NCBI GenBank assembly: GCA_963844865.1
Contig: CAWJPY010000006.1
Span: 600,793 to 664,792, forward strand
Origin: CAWJPY01 sp963844865
GTDB lineage: Bacteria > Acidobacteriota > Thermoanaerobaculia > Thermoanaerobaculales > Sulfomarinibacteraceae
Length of the DNA: 64,000 bases
Reading direction: 5' to 3'
Shown here in pieces: positions 1-7,528 of this stretch. The notes below the pieces were generated by a model. That model saw nothing but the letters and a program-made list of their open reading frames with translations, was not told the origin of the DNA and searched no databases. A program made the translations under genes and the position numbers. Within the stretch, counting starts at the first letter, position 1. Every line of letters begins with the position of its first letter.

Positions 1-360
1 CGAGACGCCGGTCTCGGGCGGACTGACCTGCTCCTCCGTGGGTGGCGCCTGCACGGCGACATCGATGATGAGCGGATCGCCGGGATAGATCCAGTGTGAG
101 TCCTTGATGTACGGATTGCGCTCCCAGATCTGGGGCCACAGATAGGGGTCGCCGAGGTTCTTGGCTGCCAGGTCCCACAGCGTGTCCCCTTTCTGGATGG
201 TGTATACGTTGGCGCCCTCCGGGAACTCGGTGGGCGGATCGTATGGGGTCCAGTGGTCGCCGCGGAGGTGCAACGGCTGAGGAGGTGGTGACACCGCCTG
301 GGCGGCGGCCAGAGAGGAAATTGACATCGCCAGCACGGCAACCTGAACAACGGCTCTCAT
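1..360 (-). CDS. LysM-domain secreted protein (3' part beyond the window)
   Basis: The first 120 codons of a minus-strand gene are visible; its 3' end runs off the window. It starts with a signal peptide (MRAVVQVAVLAMSISSLAAA). A LysM motif follows at about residues 51-98, with YTIQKGDTLWDLA near its start and the typical NPYIKDSHWIYPGDPL tail. LysM binds N-acetylglucosamine polymers, so the protein probably sits in the periplasm on peptidoglycan. The 'LWPQIWERNPYI' style is common in LysM proteins of deltaproteobacteria and acidobacteria. It lies 64 nt downstream of bamD in the same direction and is probably the last part of the envelope operon. The C-terminal content is unknown. Confidence 0.85.
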   Translation of the reverse strand, partial: MRAVVQVAVLAMSISSLAAAQAVSPPPQPLHLRGDHWTPYDPPTEFPEGANVYTIQKGDTLWDLAAKNLGDPYLWPQIWERNPYIKDSHWIYPGDPLIIDVAVQAPPTEEQVSPPETGVS

Positions 361-424
361 GGTCCGACTCCCGTCCCCCAAGTGCGCAGTCTCAGTACAC
401 TACGCACTCATTCTACCACGAGCC

Positions 425-1171
425 TCAGGATGATTGCTGGTCGGACTCTTTGAGCCGTTCGCGATACTTTTTGAGCTGTTCTTCCTGTTGATCGATGGCC
501 CCTTGAACCCGCTCCAGGGCCCCATCGACTTCGTCCATGGCGGAGTACCCGGGGTAGTTTTCCTTGAGGTATTGAAGCCGCCACAACGCCCCGCGCCACA
601 TCTTGTTTTTCAGGTAAAAGGATGCCACCTGCCACTCGTGTTGCGCCAGCAGTTCACGGAGCTCGGAGATCTTCTTTTCAGCCTCCGGCGAGTACTTCGA
701 GTTGGGATACAGGTTGACCAACTGCTGATACGCATCGAGCGCATCGTGGAGCGCCGAGAGATCGCGATCGGGGTGGAGCTTCTTTTTACTGTAAGTGTCG
801 CCGATCATCAGCAGGGCGTAGTCGCGGTCCGGATCGTTGGGGTAACGGTTGGCAAAGTCCTGGTACCGTAACCGCGCCTCGGTGAGGCTCGCGGTGTTGC
901 GGCGATTTGCGTACGTATCGGCGACTCGAAGAGCCGCCTTGTGACCGAGCGGATCGTTTGGAAAACTGTCGTAAACGAACGAGAAGAGCTTCCTGGCTTC
1001 CTCGTAATCTCGCTTCTCATACAGGTCCTGGGCTCGGGAATAGATGGTCTCCTTGTCCAGATTGGCGAGCTCCGCCAAAACCTTGTCTTCCGGCCGCGCA
1101 TGGCCGCAGCCGGTCACAAATAATGTGATCCAGGTCATCAGAAGCAGTCCGTGCACCAGGTAGTTCTTCAC
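425..1171 (-). CDS. bamD: Outer membrane assembly lipoprotein BamD
   Basis: A 248-residue lipoprotein that by family assignment belongs to the BAM complex, which inserts beta-barrel proteins into the outer membrane. The N-terminus is a lipoprotein signal with lipobox VTGC (Cys about residue 22). The rest is TPR-like helices: YEKRDYEEARKLF, then RYPNDPDRDYALLMIGDTY and NLYPNSKYSPEAEKKI, all typical of BamD/YfiO. The length matches the family. The start is GTG at 1171, and its GTGA overlaps the rpe stop codon, so translation is probably coupled to rpe. Some related lipoproteins (CpoB/YbgF-like TPR) look similar, but the layout fits BamD best. Confidence 0.85.
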   Translation of the reverse strand: MKNYLVHGLLLMTWITLFVTGCGHARPEDKVLAELANLDKETIYSRAQDLYEKRDYEEARKLFSFVYDSFPNDPLGHKAALRVADTYANRRNTASLTEARLRYQDFANRYPNDPDRDYALLMIGDTYSKKKLHPDRDLSALHDALDAYQQLVNLYPNSKYSPEAEKKISELRELLAQHEWQVASFYLKNKMWRGALWRLQYLKENYPGYSAMDEVDGALERVQGAIDQQEEQLKKYRERLKESDQQSS

Positions 1172-1833
1172 CGTGTGCTGTCCTCCTCGGCGCTGATTCT
1201 CAGCTCGGCGATCGCCCGCTCCCGATCGGACCGCCCGAACACGGCGCTGCCCGCGATCAAGGTGGTGGCGCCTGCAGCGGCGAGGCGGCCCGCGTTGCCT
1301 GCCTCGACGCCTCCGTCCACGGCGATGTCGATGCCGTCCGCTCCCACCATCTGTCTCAACCGGTGGACCTTGGGCAAGGTCTCCGGGATGAACTGCTGAC
1401 CGCCGAAGCCGGGATTCACGGTCATCACGAGCACCCAGTCGGTCCAGGCCAGGGCCTCACTGAGGAGACTCAGGGACGTGGCCGGGTTGATGGCGATTCC
1501 CGCTTCCATCCCCCGGTCACGGATGGTGCCCAGGGTGCGCTGGAGGTGGACGCCGCTTTCGACGTGGACCGCGACTCGTTGCACGCCCGCGTCGGCGAGA
1601 GGTCCGACCAGGGGATCGGGGTCGGTGACCATCAGGTGGGCGTCGAGAGGGATGGTGGAGTGGCGGGAGATGCTCGCCACCACGGGTGGACCGAAGGTCA
1701 GATTGGGAACGAAATGACCGTCCATGATGTCGAGGTGCAGGCGGTCGGCGCCTGCTCTCTCGACCTCGGCGATCTCCTGAGCCAGCCTGGCGAAGTCGGC
1801 GGAGAGGAGCGACGGTGCGACGCGGACGGTCAT
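1168..1833 (-). CDS. rpe: Ribulose-phosphate 3-epimerase
   Basis: A 221-residue TIM-barrel enzyme that interconverts ribulose 5-phosphate and xylulose 5-phosphate in the pentose phosphate pathway (cytosol). Visible family signatures are APSLLSADFARL at the N-terminus, LHLDIMDGHFVPNLTFGP with metal and catalytic residues, VMTVNPGFGGQQFIPE, and the closing phosphate loop DGGVEAGNAGRLAAAGA. The reading frame stays open upstream of 1833, but the ATG there starts directly before the conserved beta strand and overlaps the stop of the PASTA gene (ATGA), so it is the chosen start. It overlaps bamD by 4 nt. Its place inside an envelope operon is unusual for function but typical of compact operons. Confidence 0.96.
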   Translation of the reverse strand: MTVRVAPSLLSADFARLAQEIAEVERAGADRLHLDIMDGHFVPNLTFGPPVVASISRHSTIPLDAHLMVTDPDPLVGPLADAGVQRVAVHVESGVHLQRTLGTIRDRGMEAGIAINPATSLSLLSEALAWTDWVLVMTVNPGFGGQQFIPETLPKVHRLRQMVGADGIDIAVDGGVEAGNAGRLAAAGATTLIAGSAVFGRSDRERAIAELRISAEEDSTR

Positions 1834-2540
1834 CGGCTGATCCAGATGGTCACGATGTCTCCTCGGGAGAGAGGGGAGCCCGCGGGGGGGTACTGCCGGA
1901 GCACCAGATTGCGGGGCAGGCCGGGGTAGGCGACGTCGTGCACCTGCCCCAACCGCAGCTGATGATCCCGGCAGAAACGACGTACCTGCTCCTTGCTCTC
2001 CGACAGCAGAGAAGGCATCACCCACAGGGCCTGCCGGGGGGTGACGTTCACCAGAAGGTCGATCACCGTTCCCGGCGCGACCTCGGATCCGATGGGCGGA
2101 TCGGTGGCGAGCACCTGGTCAGCCTGGGCCTGGCCGTTCACCTCGTCGTGTCGGCCCGGGACCAGCGACGCCTGCTCGAGCCCGCGCACAGCGCCCTGGA
2201 GAGATTCGCCGCGCACGTCGGGGACGAGGACCCTCTCGCTGCCGAGGCTGAGGCGTACCGTCACCGAGGAGCCCCCCTTGATGTGGAACCCCGGCGGAGG
2301 CTCCTGCTCGGCGACGCTGCCCACGGGCACGGTGGCGGAGAAGGCGCCCGGCTCCTCGGCGACCACCGACACGCCGAGGTCGTGACCGATGCGTTGCGCC
2401 TGCTCGAGGGTCTCTCCGCGCAGGTCAGGGACCGCCAACGTTCCGCGGTGAACGGTGTGCACGAAGGCGAACCAGAATACGACCGAGGCGACGACCACAA
2501 ACGCCAAGAACGCCAGGACCCGGGCCACCATCGGCGTCAC
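1830..2540 (-). CDS. Membrane-anchored PASTA-domain protein
   Basis: A 236-residue protein with one N-terminal transmembrane helix (about residues 5-27) and then three consecutive PASTA repeats. These begin near VPDLRGETLEQAQRIG, VPDVRGESLQGAVRGLE and VMPSLLSESKEQVRRF. PASTA domains bind peptidoglycan or its precursors, usually on Ser/Thr kinases or penicillin-binding proteins. Here there is neither a kinase nor a transpeptidase domain, so the protein is a stand-alone periplasmic PASTA module anchored in the inner membrane. The start is GTG at 2540, with ATG at 2531 as the alternative. It lies 19 nt after rseP and overlaps rpe by 4 nt. Its partner is unknown. Confidence 0.88.
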   Translation of the reverse strand: MTPMVARVLAFLAFVVVASVVFWFAFVHTVHRGTLAVPDLRGETLEQAQRIGHDLGVSVVAEEPGAFSATVPVGSVAEQEPPPGFHIKGGSSVTVRLSLGSERVLVPDVRGESLQGAVRGLEQASLVPGRHDEVNGQAQADQVLATDPPIGSEVAPGTVIDLLVNVTPRQALWVMPSLLSESKEQVRRFCRDHQLRLGQVHDVAYPGLPRNLVLRQYPPAGSPLSRGDIVTIWISR

Positions 2541-2559
2541 TCTACCACGCCGCCGACGG

Positions 2560-3888
2560 TCAGCCCCGGTTGATGAGCCGGTAGATGTTCTCCGGCAGGA
2601 CCTTGATGACGTCGTTGAAGAGGACGACCACCATGAGCACGATCAGGAGGTAGAACCCGACCTCCAGGATGCGCTCCTTCACCTTGATGGGAAGGTCCCG
2701 ACGAATGGTGGACTCGAAGCCGATGATGGCGAGGTGGCCGCCGTCGAGCACCGGGATCGGCAGCAGGTTGAGAATGCCGAGCTGGAGCGAGATCAGACCC
2801 ATGAACCAGAGCAGGGTGTCAAAGCCGCTCCGGGCCGCGTCCCCGGACATCCGGGCGATGTCGATGGGGCCGGAGACCTGGCGGATGGAAGCCTTGCGGG
2901 TGATGAGCTTGCCGAGCACGCCGAAGGTCTCGCGGGTCATGCGCAGGCTGTCTCTGGCACCGGCGGTCACGGCCGCCAGGGGAGCCATCCGGACCCTCCT
3001 GGTCGGAAACGCGAGGGCGATGCCGATCTTGCCCTCACCCCCTTGATCGTCGGGAACCACCTTGAGGTGGAGGGCCTTGCCGTCGCGCAGCACGCCGAGG
3101 GTGATCTCCTGGTCGGGATGGGGGGAGATCAGCCGGATGAGGTCCCAGAACTGGTGGACCGGTTGCCCGTTCACGGTCGTGATGCGGTCCCCCTTGCGGA
3201 GGCCCGCGCGCTGCGCCGGGGAGCCGGGCACCATCTTCTCGATCACCGGTTGGAGGGGGGGGTAGACCCCGGCGTAGCCGAACTCGTACCGAGTGACCTT
3301 CTCGGGTGTGACGGTGACGTGGAGGGTCTCCCCATCGCGCCGGAGGGTGACGGGAATGGGGCGACCGCCGGCGGTAAGGAACGCGGTGTCGAGGTCCCGC
3401 CAGCTTTCGATGGGGGTGCCCGCCACGGAGCGGATCACGTCGTCGGTCTCGATCCCGGCGGACGCGGCGGGGGAGCTGGGGTCCACCCAGCCGACCTTCG
3501 GCGGCTCGGACAGATAGGCGGGACGAGGAACGCCTGCCATAAACGCGATCCCGAGGAAGACCACCGCGAACACCAGGTTGGTGGTGGGGCCGGCGAGCAG
3601 GATGAGGCCTCTCTTCCACCGCGGTAGCAGCGTCTGGTCCTGGTCCCCGGACCCGACCACGGTGGACTCGTCCGGCCCGAGACCGACCACGCGCACGTAC
3701 CCTCCGAGAGGGATCAACGACACTCGATAGTCGGTCCCGCCCTTCTCGAAGCCCCACAGGCGCTTTCCGAAGCCGATGGAGAACACCTCCACCGGGGCCT
3801 TCAAGGCCCGTGCGGCGAGGAAGTGACCGGACTCGTGCAGGATGACCAGCACCCCGAGGACGAAGATGAACGCTACAAGACTCACCAT
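2560..3888 (-). CDS. rseP: RIP metalloprotease RseP (site-2 protease)
   Basis: An intramembrane zinc protease of 442 residues that clips anti-sigma factors and remnant signal peptides in the inner membrane. The zinc motif HESGH is at residues 18-22 in the first membrane helix. Two PDZ domains follow in the periplasmic part (around VGWVDPSSPAASAGIETDD and EKMVPGSPAQRAGLRKGD). The third metal ligand is in the LDG motif (LLPIPVLDGGHLAI) near residue 395. Length and order are those of E. coli RseP. ATG at 3888 is chosen over GTG at 3891. It sits between cdsA and the PASTA gene, a common bacterial arrangement except that dxr is absent. Confidence 0.96.
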   Translation of the reverse strand: MVSLVAFIFVLGVLVILHESGHFLAARALKAPVEVFSIGFGKRLWGFEKGGTDYRVSLIPLGGYVRVVGLGPDESTVVGSGDQDQTLLPRWKRGLILLAGPTTNLVFAVVFLGIAFMAGVPRPAYLSEPPKVGWVDPSSPAASAGIETDDVIRSVAGTPIESWRDLDTAFLTAGGRPIPVTLRRDGETLHVTVTPEKVTRYEFGYAGVYPPLQPVIEKMVPGSPAQRAGLRKGDRITTVNGQPVHQFWDLIRLISPHPDQEITLGVLRDGKALHLKVVPDDQGGEGKIGIALAFPTRRVRMAPLAAVTAGARDSLRMTRETFGVLGKLITRKASIRQVSGPIDIARMSGDAARSGFDTLLWFMGLISLQLGILNLLPIPVLDGGHLAIIGFESTIRRDLPIKVKERILEVGFYLLIVLMVVVLFNDVIKVLPENIYRLINRG

Positions 3889-3946
3889 CACTGGTTCGAA
3901 CCCCCGCCCGTGAAGGCAGCATTCCCCGGTCGGCGCGGGTGCGGCC

Positions 3947-4759
3947 TCATCGCATCAGCCCAGCCGACAACAGGTAGCCGAGCACCCAGGGCGCAGCGTA
4001 GAAGAGACTGTCGGTACGGTCGAGCATGCCCCCGTGACCGGGGATCAGGGAGGAGGAGTCCTTGACCTGGGTGTCGCGCTTGAACTGAGACTCCACCAGG
4101 TCCCCGACGGGCACGACCGCCATCAGGATGGCCGCCACCGCCGCCACGTGCGGCCAGGGAAGAGCGACGCCGAAAAGGACGTTCAACAGGGCTGCCCCGC
4201 CGGCCGTGGCGAGCACGCCGCCGGCCAGGCCTTCCCACGTCTTGTTGGGGCTGACGCGGGGCGACATGCGGTGGCGTCCGAACTGCTTGCCGACGTAATA
4301 CGCTCCGCTGTCACCGATCCAGATGGTGCCAAGGTAGAAGAGGACGAAACGCGCGTTGTCCAGCTCGGAGGGGCGCAGCCGCAGCCAGCCGAGCGAGGCC
4401 GCCGCGACACCCAGGAAGAGGACCGCGAAACAGGCCACCGCCACACCGGTGAGTCTCCCCTCGGGGCCGCTCCGGCGGGCGAGATGGGCGGTCGGCACCA
4501 CCATGAGGGTGGCGGTCGCCGCGATGGTCAGCCCCGCCGTTCCGAATACCCAGGCCGCAGCCATGACACCGGCGAGCGCCGCCAGAGGCAGCCCTCGTCC
4601 GCAGGGGATGCCGCGACCACGAGCCATTCTGAGCAGCTCGTCGCCGGCGATGACGGAGGCCGCTGCCACGACGGCCAAGAAGGCCCACGCGGGGAGCCAG
4701 ACCACGACCACCACCACGATCGGCAGCGCCGCGATGGCGAACAGCTCACGTGTTGGCAA
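3947..4759 (-). CDS. cdsA: Phosphatidate cytidylyltransferase
   Basis: A 270-residue multi-pass inner-membrane enzyme that makes CDP-diacylglycerol from phosphatidate and CTP, the entry to all phospholipids. The C-terminal CDP signature is clear: GDLVESQFKRDTQVKDSSS, followed by LIPGHGGMLDRTDSLFYAAP. The central loop VSPNKTWEGLAGG is also typical. The start appears to be TTG at 4759, inside the last codons of uppS (14 nt overlap); no better start lies before the first membrane helix. The neighbours uppS and rseP support the call. Confidence 0.96.
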   Translation of the reverse strand: MPTRELFAIAALPIVVVVVVWLPAWAFLAVVAAASVIAGDELLRMARGRGIPCGRGLPLAALAGVMAAAWVFGTAGLTIAATATLMVVPTAHLARRSGPEGRLTGVAVACFAVLFLGVAAASLGWLRLRPSELDNARFVLFYLGTIWIGDSGAYYVGKQFGRHRMSPRVSPNKTWEGLAGGVLATAGGAALLNVLFGVALPWPHVAAVAAILMAVVPVGDLVESQFKRDTQVKDSSSLIPGHGGMLDRTDSLFYAAPWVLGYLLSAGLMR

Positions 4760-5564
4760 TCGAGTCCCCCGCGGCGGTGAACATGTTTCCGCTCGGCGAC
4801 AGACCGCCGAAGCGTCGCTCTCGCCGCTGGTACTCGAGGAGCGCCTGCACCAGCTCCTTGGTGCCGAAGTCAGGCCACAGCACGGGGCTGAAGTAGATCT
4901 CCGAGTAGGCGAGCTGCCAGAGAAGGAAGTTGGAGACGCGCTGCTCGCCGGAGGTCCGGATCACGAGATCCGGATCCGGGAGGCCGCCGGTCTCCAGGTG
5001 AGCGTCCACCCATCGCTCGTCGACGGCGGATGGATCGAGCGCTCCTTCAGCGGCCGTGGCGGCGGCGTGCCGGACCACCTGGGTCAGCTCCTGGCGTCCG
5101 GAGTAGTTGAGCGCGATCTGGACCACGGCACGGGTGCATCCGGAGGTCGCCTCGACGGCACGCTGCAGCTCCCGTTGTACAGATGGATCCAGCTGGTCGA
5201 TGCGACCGATGGGACGGAAACGGAGATCGTTGTTGAGAAAGGTCTTCAGCTCCCTCTTGATGTACTCCTTGAGGAGGCCCATGAGGGTCAGCACCTCGTG
5301 TCGGGGGCGTTTCCAGTTCTCGGTGGAGAACGCATACAACGTGATCACGCCGATGCCGAGACGGACCGCGGTTTCGACCGTTTCCCGTACCGCACGGATT
5401 CCGGCGCGGTGGCCTTCGACACGAGGCAGATGGCGGGCTCGCGCCCACCGTCCATTGCCGTCCATGATGATGGCGATGTGCCGCGGCAGCCGGTCAAGGT
5501 CGAGCTGATCGAGCAGCTCCCGCTCGGTGGTGCCGGGGGCCGCGATCTCGTCAAGAGCGTGCAT
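4746..5564 (-). CDS. uppS: (2Z,6E)-farnesyl diphosphate-dependent undecaprenyl diphosphate synthase
   Basis: A 272-residue cis-prenyltransferase that condenses isopentenyl diphosphate onto farnesyl diphosphate to make the C55 lipid carrier for peptidoglycan and glycan synthesis. The pyrophosphate-binding motif IIMDGNGRWA has the catalytic Asp at residue 35. The downstream signatures YAFSTENWKRP and the RTSGEQRVSNFLLWQ block, followed by YSEIYF, are intact. The ATG at 5564 is preceded by a run of ten G on the coding strand that doubles as the Shine-Dalgarno region. The carrier it makes is needed by the polysaccharide genes at the other end of this window. Confidence 0.97.
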   Translation of the reverse strand: MHALDEIAAPGTTERELLDQLDLDRLPRHIAIIMDGNGRWARARHLPRVEGHRAGIRAVRETVETAVRLGIGVITLYAFSTENWKRPRHEVLTLMGLLKEYIKRELKTFLNNDLRFRPIGRIDQLDPSVQRELQRAVEATSGCTRAVVQIALNYSGRQELTQVVRHAAATAAEGALDPSAVDERWVDAHLETGGLPDPDLVIRTSGEQRVSNFLLWQLAYSEIYFSPVLWPDFGTKELVQALLEYQRRERRFGGLSPSGNMFTAAGDSIANT

Positions 5565-5567
5565 TCT

Positions 5568-5582
5568 CCCCCCCCCCGGGGG
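5568..5582. repeat. Homopolymer block C10G5 just upstream of the uppS start
   Basis: On the plus strand, ten C (5568-5577) are followed by five G (5578-5582). On the uppS coding strand this reads C5 G10 and ends 3 nt before the ATG, where the ribosome binding site must lie. Long G runs can slip during replication or sequencing, which here would change only the ribosome-binding spacing, not a reading frame. Confidence 0.85.
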
Positions 5583-5622
5583 ACTGGGAGTCTACCACAG
5601 GGACCTTCGTGGGGCCGAGGTC

Positions 5623-6375
5623 TCAGGCGTCGGTCCTTGGTGGTGGGCGGTACCAGACGCGCTCCAGGGTCAGCCCGCCGGGTGGAGCCGTGGGCAGAGG
5701 GGCACCGGGCCGAGGATCCCGCAGCAGCCCGCCGAAGCCGGGGACGTTCAGGCGCCCTCGCCCCACCTCCAGAAGGGCCCCCACCATCCGTCGCACCTGG
5801 TAGCGCAGGAAGCCGTCGCCGATGAAGTTGAGGTCGAGCCCGTCGCGGTGCCAGCGCAGCCACACCTTGAACAAGGTACGTCGCGTGGACGCGACCGCCG
5901 CCTCCGGGACCGTGAACGATGCCACGTCGTGGGATCCTGGAAGCAGCTCGAGCGCACGGGCGAGCGCCGCCGGATCGGTGATGGCCGGGGTGATGGCGCG
6001 CCGCAGGCCGTGCCACGGCAGAGAAGGCTCCCGGAAGCCGAGGCGGTAGGTGTACAGCTTGGCCCGCGCGCTGCGGCGCGCATGAAACGTGGCTGGAACC
6101 GGCCGCGCGTTCCGGACGCGGATCTCCCTGGGGAGCCGTCGGTTCAAGCCGTCGCGGAGGCTGGTGGCGGGGATGGGAGCCGGGAGGTCAACGTGGGCGA
6201 CCTGGCCCGCGGCATGCACCCCCGCATCGGTGCGCCCGGCCCCGATGATGGGCAGTCCCGGAGCCTTGGTCATCACCTCCAGCGCTCGCTCCAGCTCGCC
6301 CTGAACGGTCCGTCCCTGGAGTTGGCGTTGCCAGCCCAGAAAGGGATCGCCCAGGTAGGCGACGGTGAGCTTCAT
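5623..6375 (-). CDS. truA: tRNA pseudouridine(38-40) synthase
   Basis: A 250-residue enzyme that converts U38-U40 in the anticodon arm of many tRNAs to pseudouridine. The catalytic Asp is in GAGRTDAGVHA (residue 50), and FLRYQVRRMVGALLEVGRG near the C-terminus is the second family signature. ATG at 6375 begins the typical MKLTVAYLG strand; GTG at 6387, preceded by GAGG, is an alternative that adds four residues. It heads the minus-strand operon and is divergent from the gene at 6438, with only about 60 nt between them. Confidence 0.96.
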   Translation of the reverse strand: MKLTVAYLGDPFLGWQRQLQGRTVQGELERALEVMTKAPGLPIIGAGRTDAGVHAAGQVAHVDLPAPIPATSLRDGLNRRLPREIRVRNARPVPATFHARRSARAKLYTYRLGFREPSLPWHGLRRAITPAITDPAALARALELLPGSHDVASFTVPEAAVASTRRTLFKVWLRWHRDGLDLNFIGDGFLRYQVRRMVGALLEVGRGRLNVPGFGGLLRDPRPGAPLPTAPPGGLTLERVWYRPPPRTDA

Positions 6376-6437
6376 GCGTACGACCACTCAGGGTATCCTC
6401 GCACGGGTGGCTCGACGGGGGAAGGTGGGGTACTGAG

Positions 6438-7466
6438 ATGCTGAGCAACGTGCTGCTGGCCGCGGTGCTGCCGCTGGCTGGTGTGGCGGCCCTGGGGGAC
6501 GGAGAGGTCGTTTCCTACTTCCCGGGCTCGTACTACGACAGCGTGGGGAGGGCGACGCTGGAACGTGTGGTCATGGAGTCCTGGCCGTCGCCGTCGGCTC
6601 TCCTGACCCTGTGGCGTGGGGACGACCTCTCCGAGGAGGAACGGGTGACCATCCTGCTGGGAGGCGCGGCCTTCCACGATCCCCAGCTCCTGGTCCTCTA
6701 CGAGGAGGCGATTCACTCCGACTCCCCCCGGCTCCGTATGGCCGCCGCCTACGGCTACCGGGATCTCCTGGCTGACGCCAGGCCATCCGTCGCGGGCGGA
6801 GTCGCGGTGGATGCGGCTCGCCTCCTGGCGTCGGAGATGCACGCGCTGGAGAGGACGTTGCGCTACCGGCCGCTGATCGACATCTGGGCAGAGACGCTGC
6901 TCAATGCCGAAGGAGGGGGGCTCCCAGGCTATCGAGGTGTCATCTTGGATCGACACCCAGCCGTCGCCATCCGCGCCATCGAACGGCTCATGGGGCCACC
7001 GGATCTGGACCTCCTCGTCACCACCTATCGGCTCTCCAGCGATCGTCAACATCGCCTCTCCCTCCTCAAGCTCATCGAAGGCATGACCCTGAGCAACTTC
7101 GTGGTCAAGCCGAAGGGGGCGCGCGCCGCATGGTCCCCGGACGCCATATACGACCGTGCCCTCCAGCGCCTCGACTCCGCGATCGTCCACTGGCGGCGGC
7201 ATGGCTGTCGGGTCGACTTCGAGACGGTGGTGGCATCCAACCTGGCCCGCATGGGGGCGGCTGGAGTGCGCCCCCTCGGGCCCGAGGCCTGCGGGGTGTG
7301 GTTGAGGGTGCTCGAGAAGGGGGCGCCGGAGTGGTCCGGCTTGGCATCGCGCCGCCTGTACGCGTGCGGCGGCCCCTGGGTCGGGATCTCGACTCTCGAG
7401 GCGGAGTCACCGACGGCTCAGCAGAATCGGAGGTACCTCGTGAGCTGGTACCGAGGCGGACGGTGA
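6438..7466 (+). CDS. Secreted protein of unknown function, helical-repeat like
   Basis: I do not recognise this 342-residue protein. It begins with a signal peptide (MLSNVLLAAVLPLAGVAALG). The rest looks mostly helical, with segments such as LLVLYEEAIHSDSPRLRMAAAYGYRDLLA that recall HEAT/armadillo-type repeats counting losses or damage along a chain. Cys occurs only near the end (PEACGVW, YACGGPW). It is divergent from truA and lies 62 nt upstream of the FHA-cyclase gene in the same direction. A lipoprotein box is not evident. Codon use matches the neighbours, so it is very likely real. Confidence 0.75.
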   Translation: MLSNVLLAAVLPLAGVAALGDGEVVSYFPGSYYDSVGRATLERVVMESWPSPSALLTLWRGDDLSEEERVTILLGGAAFHDPQLLVLYEEAIHSDSPRLRMAAAYGYRDLLADARPSVAGGVAVDAARLLASEMHALERTLRYRPLIDIWAETLLNAEGGGLPGYRGVILDRHPAVAIRAIERLMGPPDLDLLVTTYRLSSDRQHRLSLLKLIEGMTLSNFVVKPKGARAAWSPDAIYDRALQRLDSAIVHWRRHGCRVDFETVVASNLARMGAAGVRPLGPEACGVWLRVLEKGAPEWSGLASRRLYACGGPWVGISTLEAESPTAQQNRRYLVSWYRGGR

Positions 7467-7513
7467 CCATCGCTCCGGACGTCCCGGGCCGTCCGCGGAA
7501 GCTGGGGACCGGG

Positions 7514-7519
7514 TACAAT
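7514..7519 (+). promoter_or_regulatory. Possible -10 box for the FHA-cyclase gene
   Basis: TACAAT (5 of 6 to TATAAT) ends 9 nt before the ATG at 7529. No clear -35 box lies 17 nt upstream. If used, the transcript would be almost leaderless. Confidence 0.3.
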
Positions 7520-7528
7520 GAGGTACCG

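Noticed and set aside
2455..3627. Long plus-strand open frame opposite rseP
   Set aside because: Antisense shadow; Asp/Gly/His-rich low-complexity translation, while rseP has all motifs.
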